DNA of 64,000 nt from Astrocystis sublimbata (GCA_022453515.1 JAJNNY010000019.1:186001-250000), one strand, 5' to 3'. Numbered from the stretch's first letter, positions 50,771-63,353 are shown. A program made the numbers and translations. The notes: generated from the letters alone by a model not told the origin.

Positions 50771-52941
50771 CATCCAAAACAGGCGGGATGTGCCATACGC
50801 TTGGTGGAGTCTTGTCGGGTGGCGGTAATGACCTAATGATAAACTGGCAGTTGGGGATGATTCTTTATTTATTTGCCTTCGGTCTTTTCGGCTGGTGGGG
50901 GTGTTCCGGTGATTGAAATTTGTCTCCTGGGTTCAGATGCTGTTTAATTCGCAAACTCGACACTATTTATTCAACCTGAATGGTTGTATCCCATCGGATC
51001 CTGCGGGGCTTTTGTTTTTGGAAAAGAAAACTTCTCTAGGCTCACTCCGCCAAAAAAAGCACCTACAGCAAGAGCTAGCCATTGTCGACATTTTGCTATG
51101 CTCGAGGATTATTCAACTTGGAATGGAGACTTGTACGATGGGTGCGCACGAGGGCAAATCATGTTATAAGCGGACATTAGCCAGTTTACAGATGTGCACC
51201 GTTGTGTTGGGACACGGCAACGATCATACTCGAGGAGAAAGAGAAGCATAGGGAGGAAATCACTGGATTTGTCACTGATATCCTCGTATATGCGAAAATT
51301 TCATGCGATTATAATAGCCTCGCATCTTTACAATTTGAACATTTTTCAATGTCAATTTGACCAACAACACAGCGAGCGCAACTGATGTATTTCGTTCAGA
51401 TCGAGTTTCCCCAAATTAGCACGATGCTACTCACGATCGATCAGTAGTCGTATCGTTCGGCTGGGCCGTCCCCATCTAACAGTGTCTGGCCAGTATTACG
51501 GGCTAAATGAACGACATGTAGTGGTGCCAGCACCTTGATCCTCCACACCACAGCAAGAGTTCCCAAAGGAAAGAGAAAAGAAGAAGAAGAAGAAGAAGAG
51601 GAAGAGATGTTGTTGGGGCTTACAACCTTGGAAGTCCCTTTCGTCACCAAGCGGCTGTTCATCCTGCCCTCGAATATACTGTCTACTCGCCTGTGATTAC
51701 CCAACACAGCGATTCAGCGTCGTCTTGACAAAGCAGCACCATCATTATCACCGTCACTCGGATATATTTGGGCAAGCATTGGAAGTCAAAGCTTGCCTTG
51801 CTCCCAGCTACCTACCTTAGGTACCCATTTGAAAGGCCAATTCCTACCTAACTCGCCCCATCATGTATCTCATGAGCCTTATAGTTCGATGCTGCCTGCA
51901 GTTTGTGTTCCAGTTGTAAAGCATCCGCTCTTGTCAGGCCCCTTCCCCTTCAAGACGAGGTAGGTACATGTAGGTACCGTCCCTGCTTCCTGAACTTCAG
52001 TATCTTACTTGATCAAAGGAGGCGCGAAGAAGATGGTGCAGAGCAGTTGCGTCACGACCTCATATTCTACTTACCTACACATATGCCTGCCTGCCTGCCT
52101 GTAATGCTTATCTACCCTATAGGTAGGTGGCATTCACTGTAGGTGGCACCTACCCAAGATAGCATGCATGGTCATCAAGTTGAAGCCGTCACTATAGGCT
52201 TGGGGTTTAGGTGCCTAGCTACCTAGGTACTGTCGTGTGGACTCATCCGTTGAGATTCGCGATGGGGTGTTACAGGTATCTATCTACCTACCTGCCTGTT
52301 GGAATCAAACACATAGCATGATATCACTGTCTATTAAATCAATTTTGACCTTGTCAGGGCAGGGAGGTTGCTAATTCACGTATTTCCAGTCGGCTGCTGC
52401 CCAGGGGAGCCTGACTTCCGTTAGGACGGTGGTGCAGCTTAAGGGTATCTCGGAAGGAGAGACTGCAGTTTCCAAACCTTTGATTTGATGTGGATCTCAC
52501 GACCTTTCAGTCCGCGAGGGAGGCGAGGGAGGCTTGTTGGCTAGGATGACGCAGCTCTGATGAAGGGAAATAGCAGGCTAAGCAAGTGGGAGTGAGTGTC
52601 GACGGGAGGCTGCACAAAAACCCAATGCTCTCTACCTAGAAGAGTGTCATTTGGCACTCGTCGGGAAGGGGCTCGGGGGTCATGACGCGTACGATGATGA
52701 TTGAGGACAGTGCAAGATCGCACCTGCGTATCACAACCCAGTTGGTGGTGGCTTCGAAATACCCGTACCTGCCGTCTCACTCACAAAGCACGGGGCAAAG
52801 GGCTTCATACACGTCATTGACATCCTCATCAAGCACCTGCGTCAGGCGACGACCACGCTCACGCCTGCCTGGCGAATGGGTGGCAGTTGCCTCGGAGCTG
52901 GCTCTAGCTAAGGTCCCCAGCACAGGCCTTTTCCCCAGGCC
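50771..52941. other. intergenic region upstream of the cysteine-repeat gene
   Basis: About 2.2 kb without a supportable gene. It has a (GAA)8 run at 51580-51603, dense CTACCTA/TAGGTA motifs around 51.8-52.3 kb and a (CCTG)4 run near 52086-52101. An ATG at 52682 opens a frame continuous with the downstream gene, but that stretch has UTR-like composition. Confidence 0.55.
51580..51603. repeat. (GAA)8 microsatellite
   Basis: AGAAGAAGA tract in intergenic DNA. Confidence 0.85.
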
Positions 52942-52949
52942 TATATATT
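52942..52949 (+). promoter_or_regulatory. TATA box of the cysteine-repeat gene
   Basis: TATATATT followed by a CT-rich stretch (52955-53010) and an ATG-free interval up to the start codon at 53231. This arrangement supports transcription starting shortly after 52970. Confidence 0.6.
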
Positions 52950-53230
52950 CAATCCTCTCCCGTCTCCTCTCTGTTTACCATTCTCTCTTCTTGTTCATCC
53001 ATCTCTTCTCGCTTTGCCATTCTTTTGCAGCATCATCTCATCTTTTGGAACCCGTCATACCCGGACAGACGCCCTCGGCTCGCTTGCTTCTCTTTGCTTG
53101 CTTGTCTCGGGAGCAGCCAGCAATATCTATCCATCATCATCGTCATCTCGGCCCTCCAAGAGACACACTCGTCCAACAATTGACTCCTCAACAAAACTTC
53201 AGCAAATCCAAAGCATTCCATTCGTCCACA

Positions 53231-54265
53231 ATGGAACGTCTGTGTCAGGCTCTGATGGCCATGGCCCTCGTGGTCCCAGCACTGGCTGTGCCCGATGCCA
53301 TCATGCCCACCGCCCTCCAGCAACAGCCCTTGAACCAGCATCCCATTCGTGAGGCACATCATCATCCTCATCACACACATCACACAACTCCTCGCCACAC
53401 AGCGCACAGCACACCACACAGTACACTACCCATTGAGGCTCGCTCGGAGGAGTTACGTCACGCTCGCCATCGCCCTCGCGATCACGGACCAACTATGGCC
53501 CAGAGACCTATTCATCAGCCTCGCATTACTCCAGCTCCTATCTTGGGACCTGCGTTTCCTCCACCCCCTGACTGCGACTCCTGGCCTCTACCCTCTGACT
53601 GTGACTCCTGGACGCTTCCTTGGCCCACCTCGTCGGACGGGCCAGGAGATGGGGATGGTGATGACTCGTCGACATCCACAGGCGCAAACTCCCCAGCTGC
53701 AACCCCAGCTTGGACGACGGTGATGCTATCATCACCATTGGATCTGTCCGAAAGGGTACTCGACACCCACAGTTATGATTGCTATCCTGGTGACCGCCAA
53801 TGCCACGCTTCACTCAGCTACATCTCGTTCTGCAATGATGATCATCACTGGATCAAGTACTCGGATTGTCCAGAGGGCTGGTTCTGCCATCGCCTGAACT
53901 TGGATTGTGTCCCAGAGGTGCCGGTCTCCATTGAGTCCATCTCGCTGCCTCAAGGTGTCAAGGCAAATGCTGGGAAATGCAAATATGGTGACAGACGTTG
54001 CAGTACACAATTCAATCGAGTGGACCTTTGCAACCGCGACAAGGAATGGGTGACATACCACGACTGTCGCTTGTCGGAACGATGTGACGGAACACTTTTG
54101 GAGTGCACTCCGCTCGTTGGCGTCCCGGCCCCTCCATCCCCTTCTTCTTTCATGGATAGTGATGATGTCGTTGTCATTCTACCAGACGGCAACTATACCA
54201 CACGTACGGATAGTGATGGTGTCATTATCATTGTGCCAGGCGACAAGGATACCACCCCTATCTAA
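53231..54265 (+). CDS. secreted His-rich protein with two six-cysteine modules
   Basis: 344 residues in one exon. MERLCQALMAMALVVPALA is a signal peptide with likely cleavage after ALA (residue 19). Residues 43-63 are histidine-rich (HHHPHHTHH), and 114-128 hold two DCDSW units. Two modules follow with identical spacing C-x6-C-x9-C-x11-C-x5-C-x6-C: cysteines 184, 191, 201, 213, 219, 226 and 250, 257, 267, 279, 285, 292. Both share GDRxC, a W in the x11 loop and a YxDC end. The C-terminus carries a duplicated DSD-DVVVILPDG / DSDGVIIIVPGDK unit. The module loosely resembles cysteine modules of other secreted fungal proteins with the pattern CxPGxxxC..VCN..G.W, but I do not know its ligand. The start at 53231 is preferred to the in-frame ATG at 52682 because of the signal peptide and the TATA box between them. 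Confidence 0.78.
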   Translation: MERLCQALMAMALVVPALAVPDAIMPTALQQQPLNQHPIREAHHHPHHTHHTTPRHTAHSTPHSTLPIEARSEELRHARHRPRDHGPTMAQRPIHQPRITPAPILGPAFPPPPDCDSWPLPSDCDSWTLPWPTSSDGPGDGDGDDSSTSTGANSPAATPAWTTVMLSSPLDLSERVLDTHSYDCYPGDRQCHASLSYISFCNDDHHWIKYSDCPEGWFCHRLNLDCVPEVPVSIESISLPQGVKANAGKCKYGDRRCSTQFNRVDLCNRDKEWVTYHDCRLSERCDGTLLECTPLVGVPAPPSPSSFMDSDDVVVILPDGNYTTRTDSDGVIIIVPGDKDTTPI

Positions 54266-56890
54266 TCGTCTATCTTGCCTTGTTCCTAATTTTACTTTCA
54301 CCACGACCGAGGCGTTGGGTGCTCTTATATGCTAGAGGGATGACGTTGGCTCTTTTTGTTTCCTCGGGGGTGTCTCTGTACTGGAAGCAACGGAATGGGA
54401 TTTGAAATGGGAATCGATGACTTCCAAGGTTGCTGGTCATTATGCGGAGAGTGTTCACCACGGAGATGATGCGAGAGTGGATCACCAGGATCGAAAAGGG
54501 ATTGATGAAACATACATTATACGGTATCCTCAATGTGTATTCTTCCTGGTTATTAGAGTCAATCCAAGACGTCTTAACCTTCTCTTGACTTGAGTGGAAC
54601 AAATTTGCCTTGCTTACTAGATGACCGTCTACACATTGAGTCGGACGTCACCTGCCGTGGACGGACTACGCGGAACCTCGCTTGCATTATAGACGAGTGG
54701 AGACAAGAATACAATTCGCAATGAAAGATCTCAATACTGAAATATTGCAGCTGCGATGCAGCCTGACAACGTGACCAGTATCGATTACATTGTTATGATG
54801 CTAACGTTACCGATGTTGCTCAGCTTTTCGTCTTGTTGACCATACTAATGTTGTCACTGTCTGCAAAATATGTGTGTAGGGACTGTTCAAGCTAGGTAGA
54901 TGGCTCATGGCTCGTGACTCTTGGAGGGTCGTCCTTTCTTCTCAGAAGATTATGATAAAGTGGTTGAGTAGGTGGGGATTGAGACGGGTGTGGCGGCATG
55001 GAACAAGTATGATGACCCTGGAGCCCATTGCACATACCTAAGTACTTAAGTAGTTACATATGTAGTGGGTAGGGTGGAAGCCGGGCATGAGTCGTAATTG
55101 AAGAAAGGAGAGAAGGGGAGACGAGGGGGTGAGATGGGATGGAGAGATGTCTAAAGGCATATGGGACGAATGAGGGGCTAGGTATATATATGGAATGAAA
55201 TAAAGGGGCGAAAGGCCTGGTACCTAGTAAGATAAGCGAGTGGATTTATTCACCAGTTGAACTAACTCCCCTTTCCCTCCGTCTCTGGTGGTGGATTTCT
55301 ACAGGAGCCTTGCTTCATCCATACTTGCTTATACTGAGCGATGACCTGGGGTCAGCTACGTAGAGAATCTAGGTAGGCCACTCCCGTCAGGCTAGGTAGG
55401 AGGTGATGAGTGATTGAAATAAGTCAGTAGGTGAGTGGGTGGATTGGTGGGTGATACGCTTAGTTCGTCCCAGCCCTCGTCCTTCCTTAACATTGAATGA
55501 ATTGAGCTTGAGCTCATGTTGATTCTGATTCCATCCTTGGTCAGTCTACGCATGTCTGAGTAAACAAACCCACGCATCAGAAGGTTGGGGGAAAGGAAGA
55601 TCTGTTGAACGCTGAGGTATTTTATTACTTTTCTTCTCGCTAAAACAGGTAAAGGTAGTGTTGGTATCTTCAATGAACACGACGCCGGTCCCCATTCGCC
55701 CATCCACTTCTTCCCGATTTCGTTATCCCCCCCTCTTCCTCTCCTTCTGGCTGGTTCGCCTTTTCTTTCTCGCTCATTCATATACACATGACGTACAACT
55801 GAAAGACAGGAGGATGGGAAAAAAAAGAACATAGCTATTTACAAGACCCGAATCATCTGCCTCCATTCACATGTGTATACCGTGGTGTAATAGTGTAAAG
55901 TGTAAAGACGTTTGCAGCAATCCAATGACGGACCACGAACAACAACAAATGCGTGGGTGTCCTTTCAAAAACCCGAAACTCCCGTCCCAGATACCAGGTC
56001 AGAGATAGCAAAAATAACGAGAAGGCCACCAACACAATACAGAATACCGGATTTCCGTCGCGATAAACTCCTCTCCCTTTATCTCTATCGAACGCGTTCC
56101 GGACCTGAGTCAGTGAGCATACAACAGAGATAGAGCGAAGAAGGTTAGCAAATGCTCCACCAACGCCTGCTCCTCACAAATGATCCTTTCCGACGAAAAT
56201 GCAGCAGGGCCCAAGGAAGTGTAAAATGCACAAAAATGTTTTGTTGCCACGCTAGTGAGTAGCCTCAACGAGGCGCTAGAATGGTTGAATTTGACTCACG
56301 CAGCCATAAAAAACTCAGCCATAGACCACCAGGACCACGGCCCAACGAACTGCACGCAAGGCTGAGACGCTGTGGAGAAAATTGAATGGTGGAGATTAAA
56401 TGGCCGTCTCGGTGGTGGCGTAAGAAGGAAAAAGAAGCAAACCGTCGCTGCAACGCCGTCTATGCACCAAAATGCAGAGTATGTGGGGGTATGGAAACTC
56501 GGGCGATGACGAGTGTATAGGATATTGATCTCCTGATTTCCCGCATGGGTATATCGTCTCTTTAAACTCCGGTGTAGATGTGTAAAAGAAAAGGATCAGG
56601 GATGAGCCGGATTGTACCTCCAAAAAAGAACATTCGCACAAACAACCTCTTGGTGAAGGGGGCCAGCATCCGTCAATTTCCATTGTGATAGACACTTTTT
56701 TCAATATGGAATTAGGGGGCCAGGGAGCATTCGACAACGCCGTGACAAGGTAGGAATTAAGCGCTCTTGTACCGAGGGTATAAAATACCAAGTGATGAAT
56801 GGGGTTATCGGACCTTCAAGCTGCCCTACCAAGCCTGGTGTCGGCGAGAGCGAAAGGGATTCCCGATCATAAACTTTCCGATGGAGCTCC
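54266..56890. other. convergent intergenic region, 2.6 kb
   Basis: This gap separates two convergent genes. No supported gene. The 146-codon minus-strand frame at 55392-55832 is low in protein character and likely chance. The region near 56.9 kb should hold the CAF40 3' UTR. Confidence 0.55.
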
Positions 56891-58129
56891 CTACGCGAGA
56901 CGGTGTGAGTTTTCGTTCCCAGGCTCGACAGGCGGATCGGAGAGGTTGATCAACAATTGAGTGAGACAACGCTTGGTCGCCGCATCGTCACGGAGCACGG
57001 AGCTAAAGGTAGCATCGCGCAGCGGCTCTGGTAGACATTGACGAAGAGCTTCTCGAGCCCGGGCGTTATCGCTAAGCCGCAAGAAGCAGCGCACAACGTG
57101 CTTGAGCAACCGAGCAGTTTGCTGCTCAACGAGCTGAGCAACCATGTTGCTCAACACAGTGCCGACCGCATAGAACCGCTCATAGGTGGCGCAGATGTAA
57201 TTCAGACCACTGTCATCAAGCAAGATCTTCTGCACGATGAAGATGGCCACGGTCTTGCTGAGCTCAGAGCCAGTCTCCATGATGCGGAGGCAGAGAGGGA
57301 TGATCTCGGTAGTGAGCAAGAAGTTGATGACCTCGGTCGAGTCATTTTTAACAAGTGCTCCGATGACACCGAGGGATGTCAAGCGCAGATACTCGAAGGG
57401 GCGCGATTTGGAGGTCGTGTTCAGGAAAGGGTAGAGAAATAGAGGGATATGAGCTGGGTCGGGCATCGTTAGTCATGTGTTGGGCCGAGCACAGAACGTC
57501 AAGGCAGCAGGGCAGTAAGTACATACCGTTTAGAAACAGGGTCCGAGTATCGTTGTGAGATGCTACACATTGGAGCAGTGCGAGGGCATTGCAGACCCTG
57601 TTAGAAGCAGCAGCAGTGAGCTGCGAAGGGTTGAGGAGGTTGTAGACCGAGATGATCTCCTGCATCAAAGATGTCATGACACCTAGGGGGCCGTGGAGGC
57701 GGATTAGCCGACGCGTTTTTTCGTTGTCTCTCGTTCTTTCCATCCTCTCACGACGCCACGATCTTGCGTGGTCTGCGGGCGGGTATGCTTACCGAAAGAG
57801 TGCCATAGGATCATGGCGAGCTCCGGGACCTGCTCGCGCTTCTTGCTGAGCTCGAGAAGAGCAGCCTCGCGGGTGGACTCGTTGAGAAGATCGGCGACGA
57901 AGCCCATGGTGCGACGGTTCTCCTCGGTCAGATTCTCGACGCTGGTGTCCTGAAGATGGCCGCCCATGGCGGCGGGCATGCTGGGGCCGTTCTGGATGCG
58001 GCCATGGTGCTGGTGGGCGGCGTTGAGGGCAGCCTGCTGGGCGTGCTGGGCCTGGTGTTGGTAGTTGGAGGAGGGGTGCATCCACGACTGGTCGGGATGC
58101 TGGTTGTAGTGGTGCTGTTGGGCGTACAT
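56891..58129 (-). CDS. caf40: CCR4-NOT subunit Caf40/Rcd1 (CNOT9)
   Basis: Three exons (58129-57793, 57682-57527, 57453-56891) give 351 residues. Introns 57683-57792 (110 nt) and 57454-57526 (73 nt) both split glycine/alanine codons and restore the conserved text [14 protein letters not shown] and [17 protein letters not shown]. The N-terminal 75 residues are Gln/His-rich. The Rcd1 armadillo-repeat domain spans about 80-345, with the near-invariant [36 protein letters not shown] and IVQKILLDD segments. Caf40 binds the Not1 scaffold and RNA-bound adaptors in the deadenylase complex that shortens mRNA poly(A) tails. The ATG at 58129 is the first in frame after the upstream leader. Its close match to the family makes this the safest call here. 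Confidence 0.97.
57454..57526 (-). other. intron 2 of caf40
   Basis: 73 nt, GTATGT...CCAG, with CTAAC as branch site. Confidence 0.93.
57683..57792 (-). other. intron 1 of caf40
   Basis: 110 nt, GTAAGC...CCTAG. Confidence 0.93.
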
Positions 58130-59874
58130 CTTGCTTGCGTGGTAGACAGACCCGCAGGGCTGTGGTAATCGCGCGACGATCCTTTGTCGGCGCCAGCGGC
58201 GATAGACTCTGGCGGGACCAGTCTCGACTGTCGTGCCTGGCGTTGGACGTCCGAGACCGACGCGGGAGGAGCGGTGGTGCGTTTTGGTCGGTTGTTTCAA
58301 ATGGCTTCTTGCCCGAATCAATGTTGACAAGGCAAACAAAGCCTGGCAAGCTGTGTTGGCGTGGTTGTGTGATCCTCTGGTGGGCGTTGTCGGCTTTGTT
58401 GGAGCGTACCTAAGCAGAATAGTCGACAGGATCAGGCTTCGACGAGACTCTGAGGTAATTGCGATAATGCTGCGATATTGGGGGCTTGGGTCGTGATTCT
58501 CCGAGCACGGAACAGGGAGAGGTCTGGTTCGAGTATGTGCAGCGACTAGCAGGTGACTCGGAGGTGAGAAGGCCTACGCATGTATGCCTGTCTGTCTGTC
58601 TGTCTGTCTGTATCGATGCGTGTATGTGTGTGCGTGGGCGTGTACGTGTGTGTGTGTATGTATGTATGTATGTATATGTATGTGGAATGTATGCCTGGGA
58701 TCTGGCGCGGCGGCGGGGGGCGTGGGCGTGGGCGACGATGTGGCTTGCGAAGGTCGAAGTGCCGACGATGGAGACAAGAGACGGAGCCTCAGCACAGCAC
58801 AGCGAGCTTTGACGATGCGGCGCCAATTCGCTCGCTGTGTGTACGGTATGGGGCAGCCTAATCCTTAATTGCTCTGCGCGCTTCCGTTCCAGGTACAAGG
58901 TACCTGACATGCTCATCGAGATCTGCCAGTTGCCCGCAGTTGCTGGGCTGATCGGCCGACCAGGCGGGCCAGGTACCTGGGTATCAATCTGACAAAGACA
59001 CACTCACCCCCGGCGTTGGCATATACAGGCATCTAAACAATACCGAGTAACCATGCCCATTCCATCTGCACCCTCAGTCCCTGAAGAGATCACCCGTCCA
59101 TGTACATGGCACGGCGAAGAATCAAGAACTACTCGTCCACGTAGTGTGGTGATACCGGTGCGAGCAGGCCCTATCCATACACTCGTGTAACGGGGCTGGA
59201 TCCCCCATGAACTGTGGCCGTAGTACGCAGTTTTCACCACTCTCTTCATGGTTCATCCAAGCAGATCCAGGGAGAGGTACGGACGGACATAGGGTAATAT
59301 TAGGTACACCGGCGAATCCGTTAGTCATGATGGTGGTGTAAGTCATCTGTGAGAATTGATGCGCTCTCTACATTACTACTTATATCCACTGCACGAATAA
59401 CATGACCGACGTGAAACTCGATAATTATCACCGCCTCGTCTCTGTCGTCTTTCTCTTTGTCTTTACTCTTTCTCGGCAAGGCGCTTGCATCTGTTCGGTT
59501 GTCTACCTGTCTCTGGAAAGGGCCGCCTCGTTGGCGACCACGGCTCTGTTCTGCTGTTGGTGATGACGACACATCGATGAAATGGAAGTATTCAACCGAA
59601 CCCGCCCATTCGTCTATCTTCCCAAGACATATAAATTAGGTGTGCTTAGAAAAGAAGTGCACCGCCCCTTCACTGCGAAAGTAAATCATGAAATCCTAAT
59701 GCGTGCTCGTCCACTTGCTGGCTCTAGAAGCGAAATATCAACCTCTTGACTTACTGCTGACCCTCCTCGTCCCACCCTCAACTCTCCTTCATCAAGCCGC
59801 CAAAAAAAACTACAGCTCATATGAATCCGGGGAAGCCTTGGCCTGCCAAGTCTTCTAGAGTATGAGTACTGAGC
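58130..59874. other. intergenic region upstream of caf40
   Basis: About 1.7 kb between two minus-strand genes. It holds the CAF40 promoter and leader and the KIN1 3' UTR. Microsatellites (CTGT)6 at 58588-58611 and TGTG/TGTA runs at 58645-58684 dominate. No gene is supported. Confidence 0.6.
58588..58684. repeat. compound microsatellite (CTGT)n ... (TG)n(TGTA)n
   Basis: Six CTGT units, then a TG run and five TGTA units, about 460-540 nt upstream of the CAF40 start. Confidence 0.85.
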
Positions 59875-62800
59875 TTACAACCGAAGCTCTTTGAGGATTT
59901 GGTCGGCCATGTTCTTGAACTGCCACGTGTTGCCCTTCATACGTTTGAATTGAATACCATGCAGCGATAGCAGAGGAACCTTGACAATGACGATCTCAAA
60001 CTCGAGGATCATGTTTCCGCCCAAATCGCTTTGAACGTGCGTCGTGGTCTCTCCAGGTACTCGCCTCGAAGATCCAGTGGCGTCCCGGTGCATGCTGTCC
60101 TGGTCGGATACTTCAGATGTAGAGTCGCTCCTCTCGGCCGGTGCTTTCCCGGGAGTCCGAGGTGTGTGTGGCACTCGCTCCATCTCTCGAAGCTCTTCCC
60201 GTTCTCGCTCACTCCTAATGCCAAAACTGAAGCGTCGCCGGACGCCCGGGGTCGCAGCAGGGCTCTCGGGCATGTCGGCAATCTTCTTCATGTCGATACT
60301 TGGGGTGTGTCGGCAGGCGAATCCTCCTCTTATCTCCGTATACTCGACACCTAGCTGTTTCAGAACTCTCTTGAGTTCTTTGCGGATGGATGGTACCGAT
60401 TTGGTCGAGGTTGTGGACACGCTGAAGAGGCCCTTTAGGAAGACCGGCTTCGCTAGTTCCGACTCATCTAGCCTCTCTGCCGAGTTCCCGCTCCCGTCTC
60501 CCATTTCCTGATCTGTTTCTTCCACCACGTCTGTGGTCCTCGTACCATCTCTCCGCGCCCTTCTTGCCTGGATACTCTCACGTCGAGCGTGCCCCAGAGG
60601 CCGTGCTCGCATAGACGTGCCCCGGGAATTCAGAGTGCTGCTGTGTTCCTGAGGCGGCTTGTCAGCTCCTGCTGACTGGTCTGACCCACTCGTAGGAGGC
60701 GGCTCCTTGACGATCCTACTGGCCGAGCCGAAAGGTCGCCTCCTATACTCCGCCGAGTTCACACTGGTGGAGCGTCCCAGTGCTTTATTGCTCTCGGAGA
60801 AGTTCGCTCCGGCTGACATTGGTGGACTCAGTAGATCTCGGTGTTGAGGTTGGCTGCTACCGGATCGTAATCTCGGCACATGAGGTTCGTCACGGTCTCG
60901 TCCTCGCGACTTCCGGATGCTGAAACTCTTGCGCGGCGTCGTGGGTGCCGTCGCAGGTGCCGGTGCTTCTGCAGGTGAGTGGACATGGACTACAGGCGGG
61001 TGAGATCGATCCTTGTCCAGCCTTTCTGGCTCCTTTCGACGTCGCGTGCTGAACCGCCGCAGTATTCCAGCGGCAGTGCTTTCCTTCCTACTGGGGGGGT
61101 CGGCCGGAGGTTCTGGCGGTGCAGGAACATTGGTCTGCGGCTGAGCTCTTTTCACATCTTCTGGAGCGTCGTCTTCGCCGTGAGTCCTGGCTCGAGGCCT
61201 CGTTCTACCACCTGTTGCCTTTTCCCCACTCATCTCGTAGGTTGAGGTGTTTGTATGAGCTGCGGGGGGAGGAACAATGTCGGGCATAGGAGAGTCGGCG
61301 GCATTCTTGGGTGTGTGCGACTTGGGTACCCTATCTACCTTATCCCTGTCTTGCTTCTCCTTTACCAAATAGTATATCGAAACAAGTGGGCTGAAAGCGT
61401 TGAGGGGGTCGCTGCCGATCTGGAGGGCTTCGGAGCTGGGGACCGTCAGATTATCCCTACTGCTAGTAGAGTTTCTTCTTTTATAGAAATCAAAACCAAA
61501 TCCACGCTTCTTTTCGGGATCTTTGGGAGCAGGCGGAACCTCCTTCTCCTTCTGCATAAGCGATATTGCCCGCTTATAATCATCAGATTCTATCAGTCTA
61601 GTGAGCTGAGATCTGATTGACTCCGGACTACCAAAGTTGAATCCCGTCATGGCGTTGATCACGTCGGAATCTAGGGGAAGCGTCAAAGGTTCTCGCTGCG
61701 GCAGATAATTCTCTGGCGCGCTTCCGTAACCTTTGATGAGCCATGGGTGGTTCAGGACTTCATACATCGTTGCCCGTTGCCGAGGGTCGGTAACAAGCAT
61801 TCGGGAAAGAAGGTGTCGACACTCTAGATTGATTGTTAGCTCAGACGGCCAAAAACAATCCATTTCCCGGTTCACTTACCATTTGAGAGCCAACTAGGGT
61901 AATCCACGACTCCCTTCTTAATCTTCGCATGCAGTGCCGGCATGCTCTGGTCGTCAAAGGGAACTTTCCCGCACACCAAGACGTAAAGAACGATGCCGAA
62001 ACTCCAGACGTCGACCTCGGGGCCTGTGTAGGCGCGGGCTTGAAGCAATTCGGGCGCAGCAAAGTATAGACTACCACAGAAGGTCTTGAGGTGACTTCTC
62101 GGAGAGAACAGATTGCTCAAGCCAAAATCGATGATCTTGATGTCTCCCGTCTTGCTGATGAGGATGTTCTCGATCTTGAGATCTCGGTGGACGATGCTGT
62201 TCCGGTGGCAGTAGTCCAGGGCGCTAGCGATCTGTCGGCTGAACTTCCTGGCTTGTTTCTCCTTCAACTTTCCATGGGAGATGATGTAGTCGAGCATCTG
62301 CCCACCATTGACGTACTCGAACAGCATGTACCAGTGGTAATTAGTCCGAACGACATCTCGTAAGCCACATACGTGGGGGTGCTGTAGGAGCGTAACAATA
62401 GCAGCCTCGCGCGCAGTGCGTATTTCTTTGGACTGATCTGCCCTCTCTTTCTCGGCTTTACTGTGGTGGCCTTCTTCGGTAGAGCCCCGCGGAATGATCT
62501 TGCATGCAACCTACAGCGAGTGTCCTGATTAGCAGGCGCTCATACAAACAGCAGAGACGGTACGGTTTTGGATATACACCAACACAAATGTCATCAGGGG
62601 TAGAGATAAGGAATACCAGACGAAGCTTACCTGCTCAGTCCCATCCTCCTTGCGTGCAAGCTTCACCTTGCCCATGCTACCGGCGCCAATAGTCTTGCCG
62701 AGTTGCCATTTGCCCGACTGAGTCGGGATGGAAGTGCGCGTGGTCCGCTGCTTGGCGCCAGTGGCACGAGCGTCGGCGGCGGCCTGCATGACGGGAGGCA

Positions 62801-63353
62801 CGGCAGTAGGGCCGTTGTTCGCAGCAGCAGAGGCGGCCATGTCGCTGTTGTGGGAGGAGTGGTTGGAGCGAAGGCTGGCGCGGCGGTGGACGGCCTTGGA
62901 GTCGGTGGCTCGGGAGACCGGAGGAGGGCGGTCTTTGCTAGAGGATGGTTTGGACTGGTGGGCTACGTCTGAGGTTTCATAGTCCTGCTGGGGTAAGATG
63001 TCCTGGACTGCACGCACGGACCCGGACCCGGAGCCTGAGTGACGGCGGGTGTGGTGGCGGTGGTGGTGGCTGCCGTCGGTGCCCAGGGCAGTCGAGGTCG
63101 GCCGCGTGCGCGTGGACTGGGCGCGGGCAGGCTGGGCGAGATGGTCGGAGGGGTGGTGCTGGGTCCTGGATTGATGATGATGATGGTGATGATGTTGTTG
63201 TTGTTGTTGTTGTTGTTGCTGCTGCTGCTGCTGATGTTGGTAGTGGTGTTGAGAGTGGGTACGGGATGACGAGGCAGTGGACGAGTGACGGTGAGGAGTG
63301 TCACGATGGTGGTGCTCTTCAGTGGCAGCAGCAGCGCTGGCAGGCATGGACAT
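59875..63353 (-). CDS. kin1: Kin1/Par-1 (MARK) family serine/threonine kinase
   Basis: Three exons (63353-62631, 62510-61880, 61823-59875) give 1100 residues. Introns are 120 and 56 nt. Residues 1-210 are low complexity, with 13 Gln then 7 His at 41-60. The kinase domain starts at about 214: glycine loop GAGSMG (221-226), catalytic VACK lysine near 245, HRDLKIEN at 349-356, DFG at 369-371 and the activation-loop [13 protein letters not shown] region rich in Ser, Arg and Pro links it to a C-terminal KA1 domain that ends QILKELRL. In yeasts, Kin1 acts at the cell cortex in polarity and exocytosis and affects the unfolded-protein response. The start is the first ATG in frame; the frame upstream of it has only non-ATG codons. 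Confidence 0.95.
61824..61879 (-). other. intron 2 of kin1
   Basis: 56 nt, GTAAGT...TCTAG, joining SWLSN to [10 protein letters not shown]. Confidence 0.93.
62511..62630 (-). other. intron 1 of kin1
   Basis: 120 nt, GTAAGC...TGTAG, phase 0, joining EDGTEQ to VACKIIPRG. Confidence 0.93.

Noticed and set aside
52682..53230. 549-nt in-frame extension of the cysteine-repeat protein from an ATG at 52682
   Set aside because: It would bury the clear signal peptide at residue 184. A TATA box and an ATG-free CT-rich leader lie inside it, so it is most likely promoter and 5' UTR.
55392..55832. 146-codon minus-strand frame
   Set aside because: Composition is low complexity, no domain is seen and it lies in a convergent 3' region.
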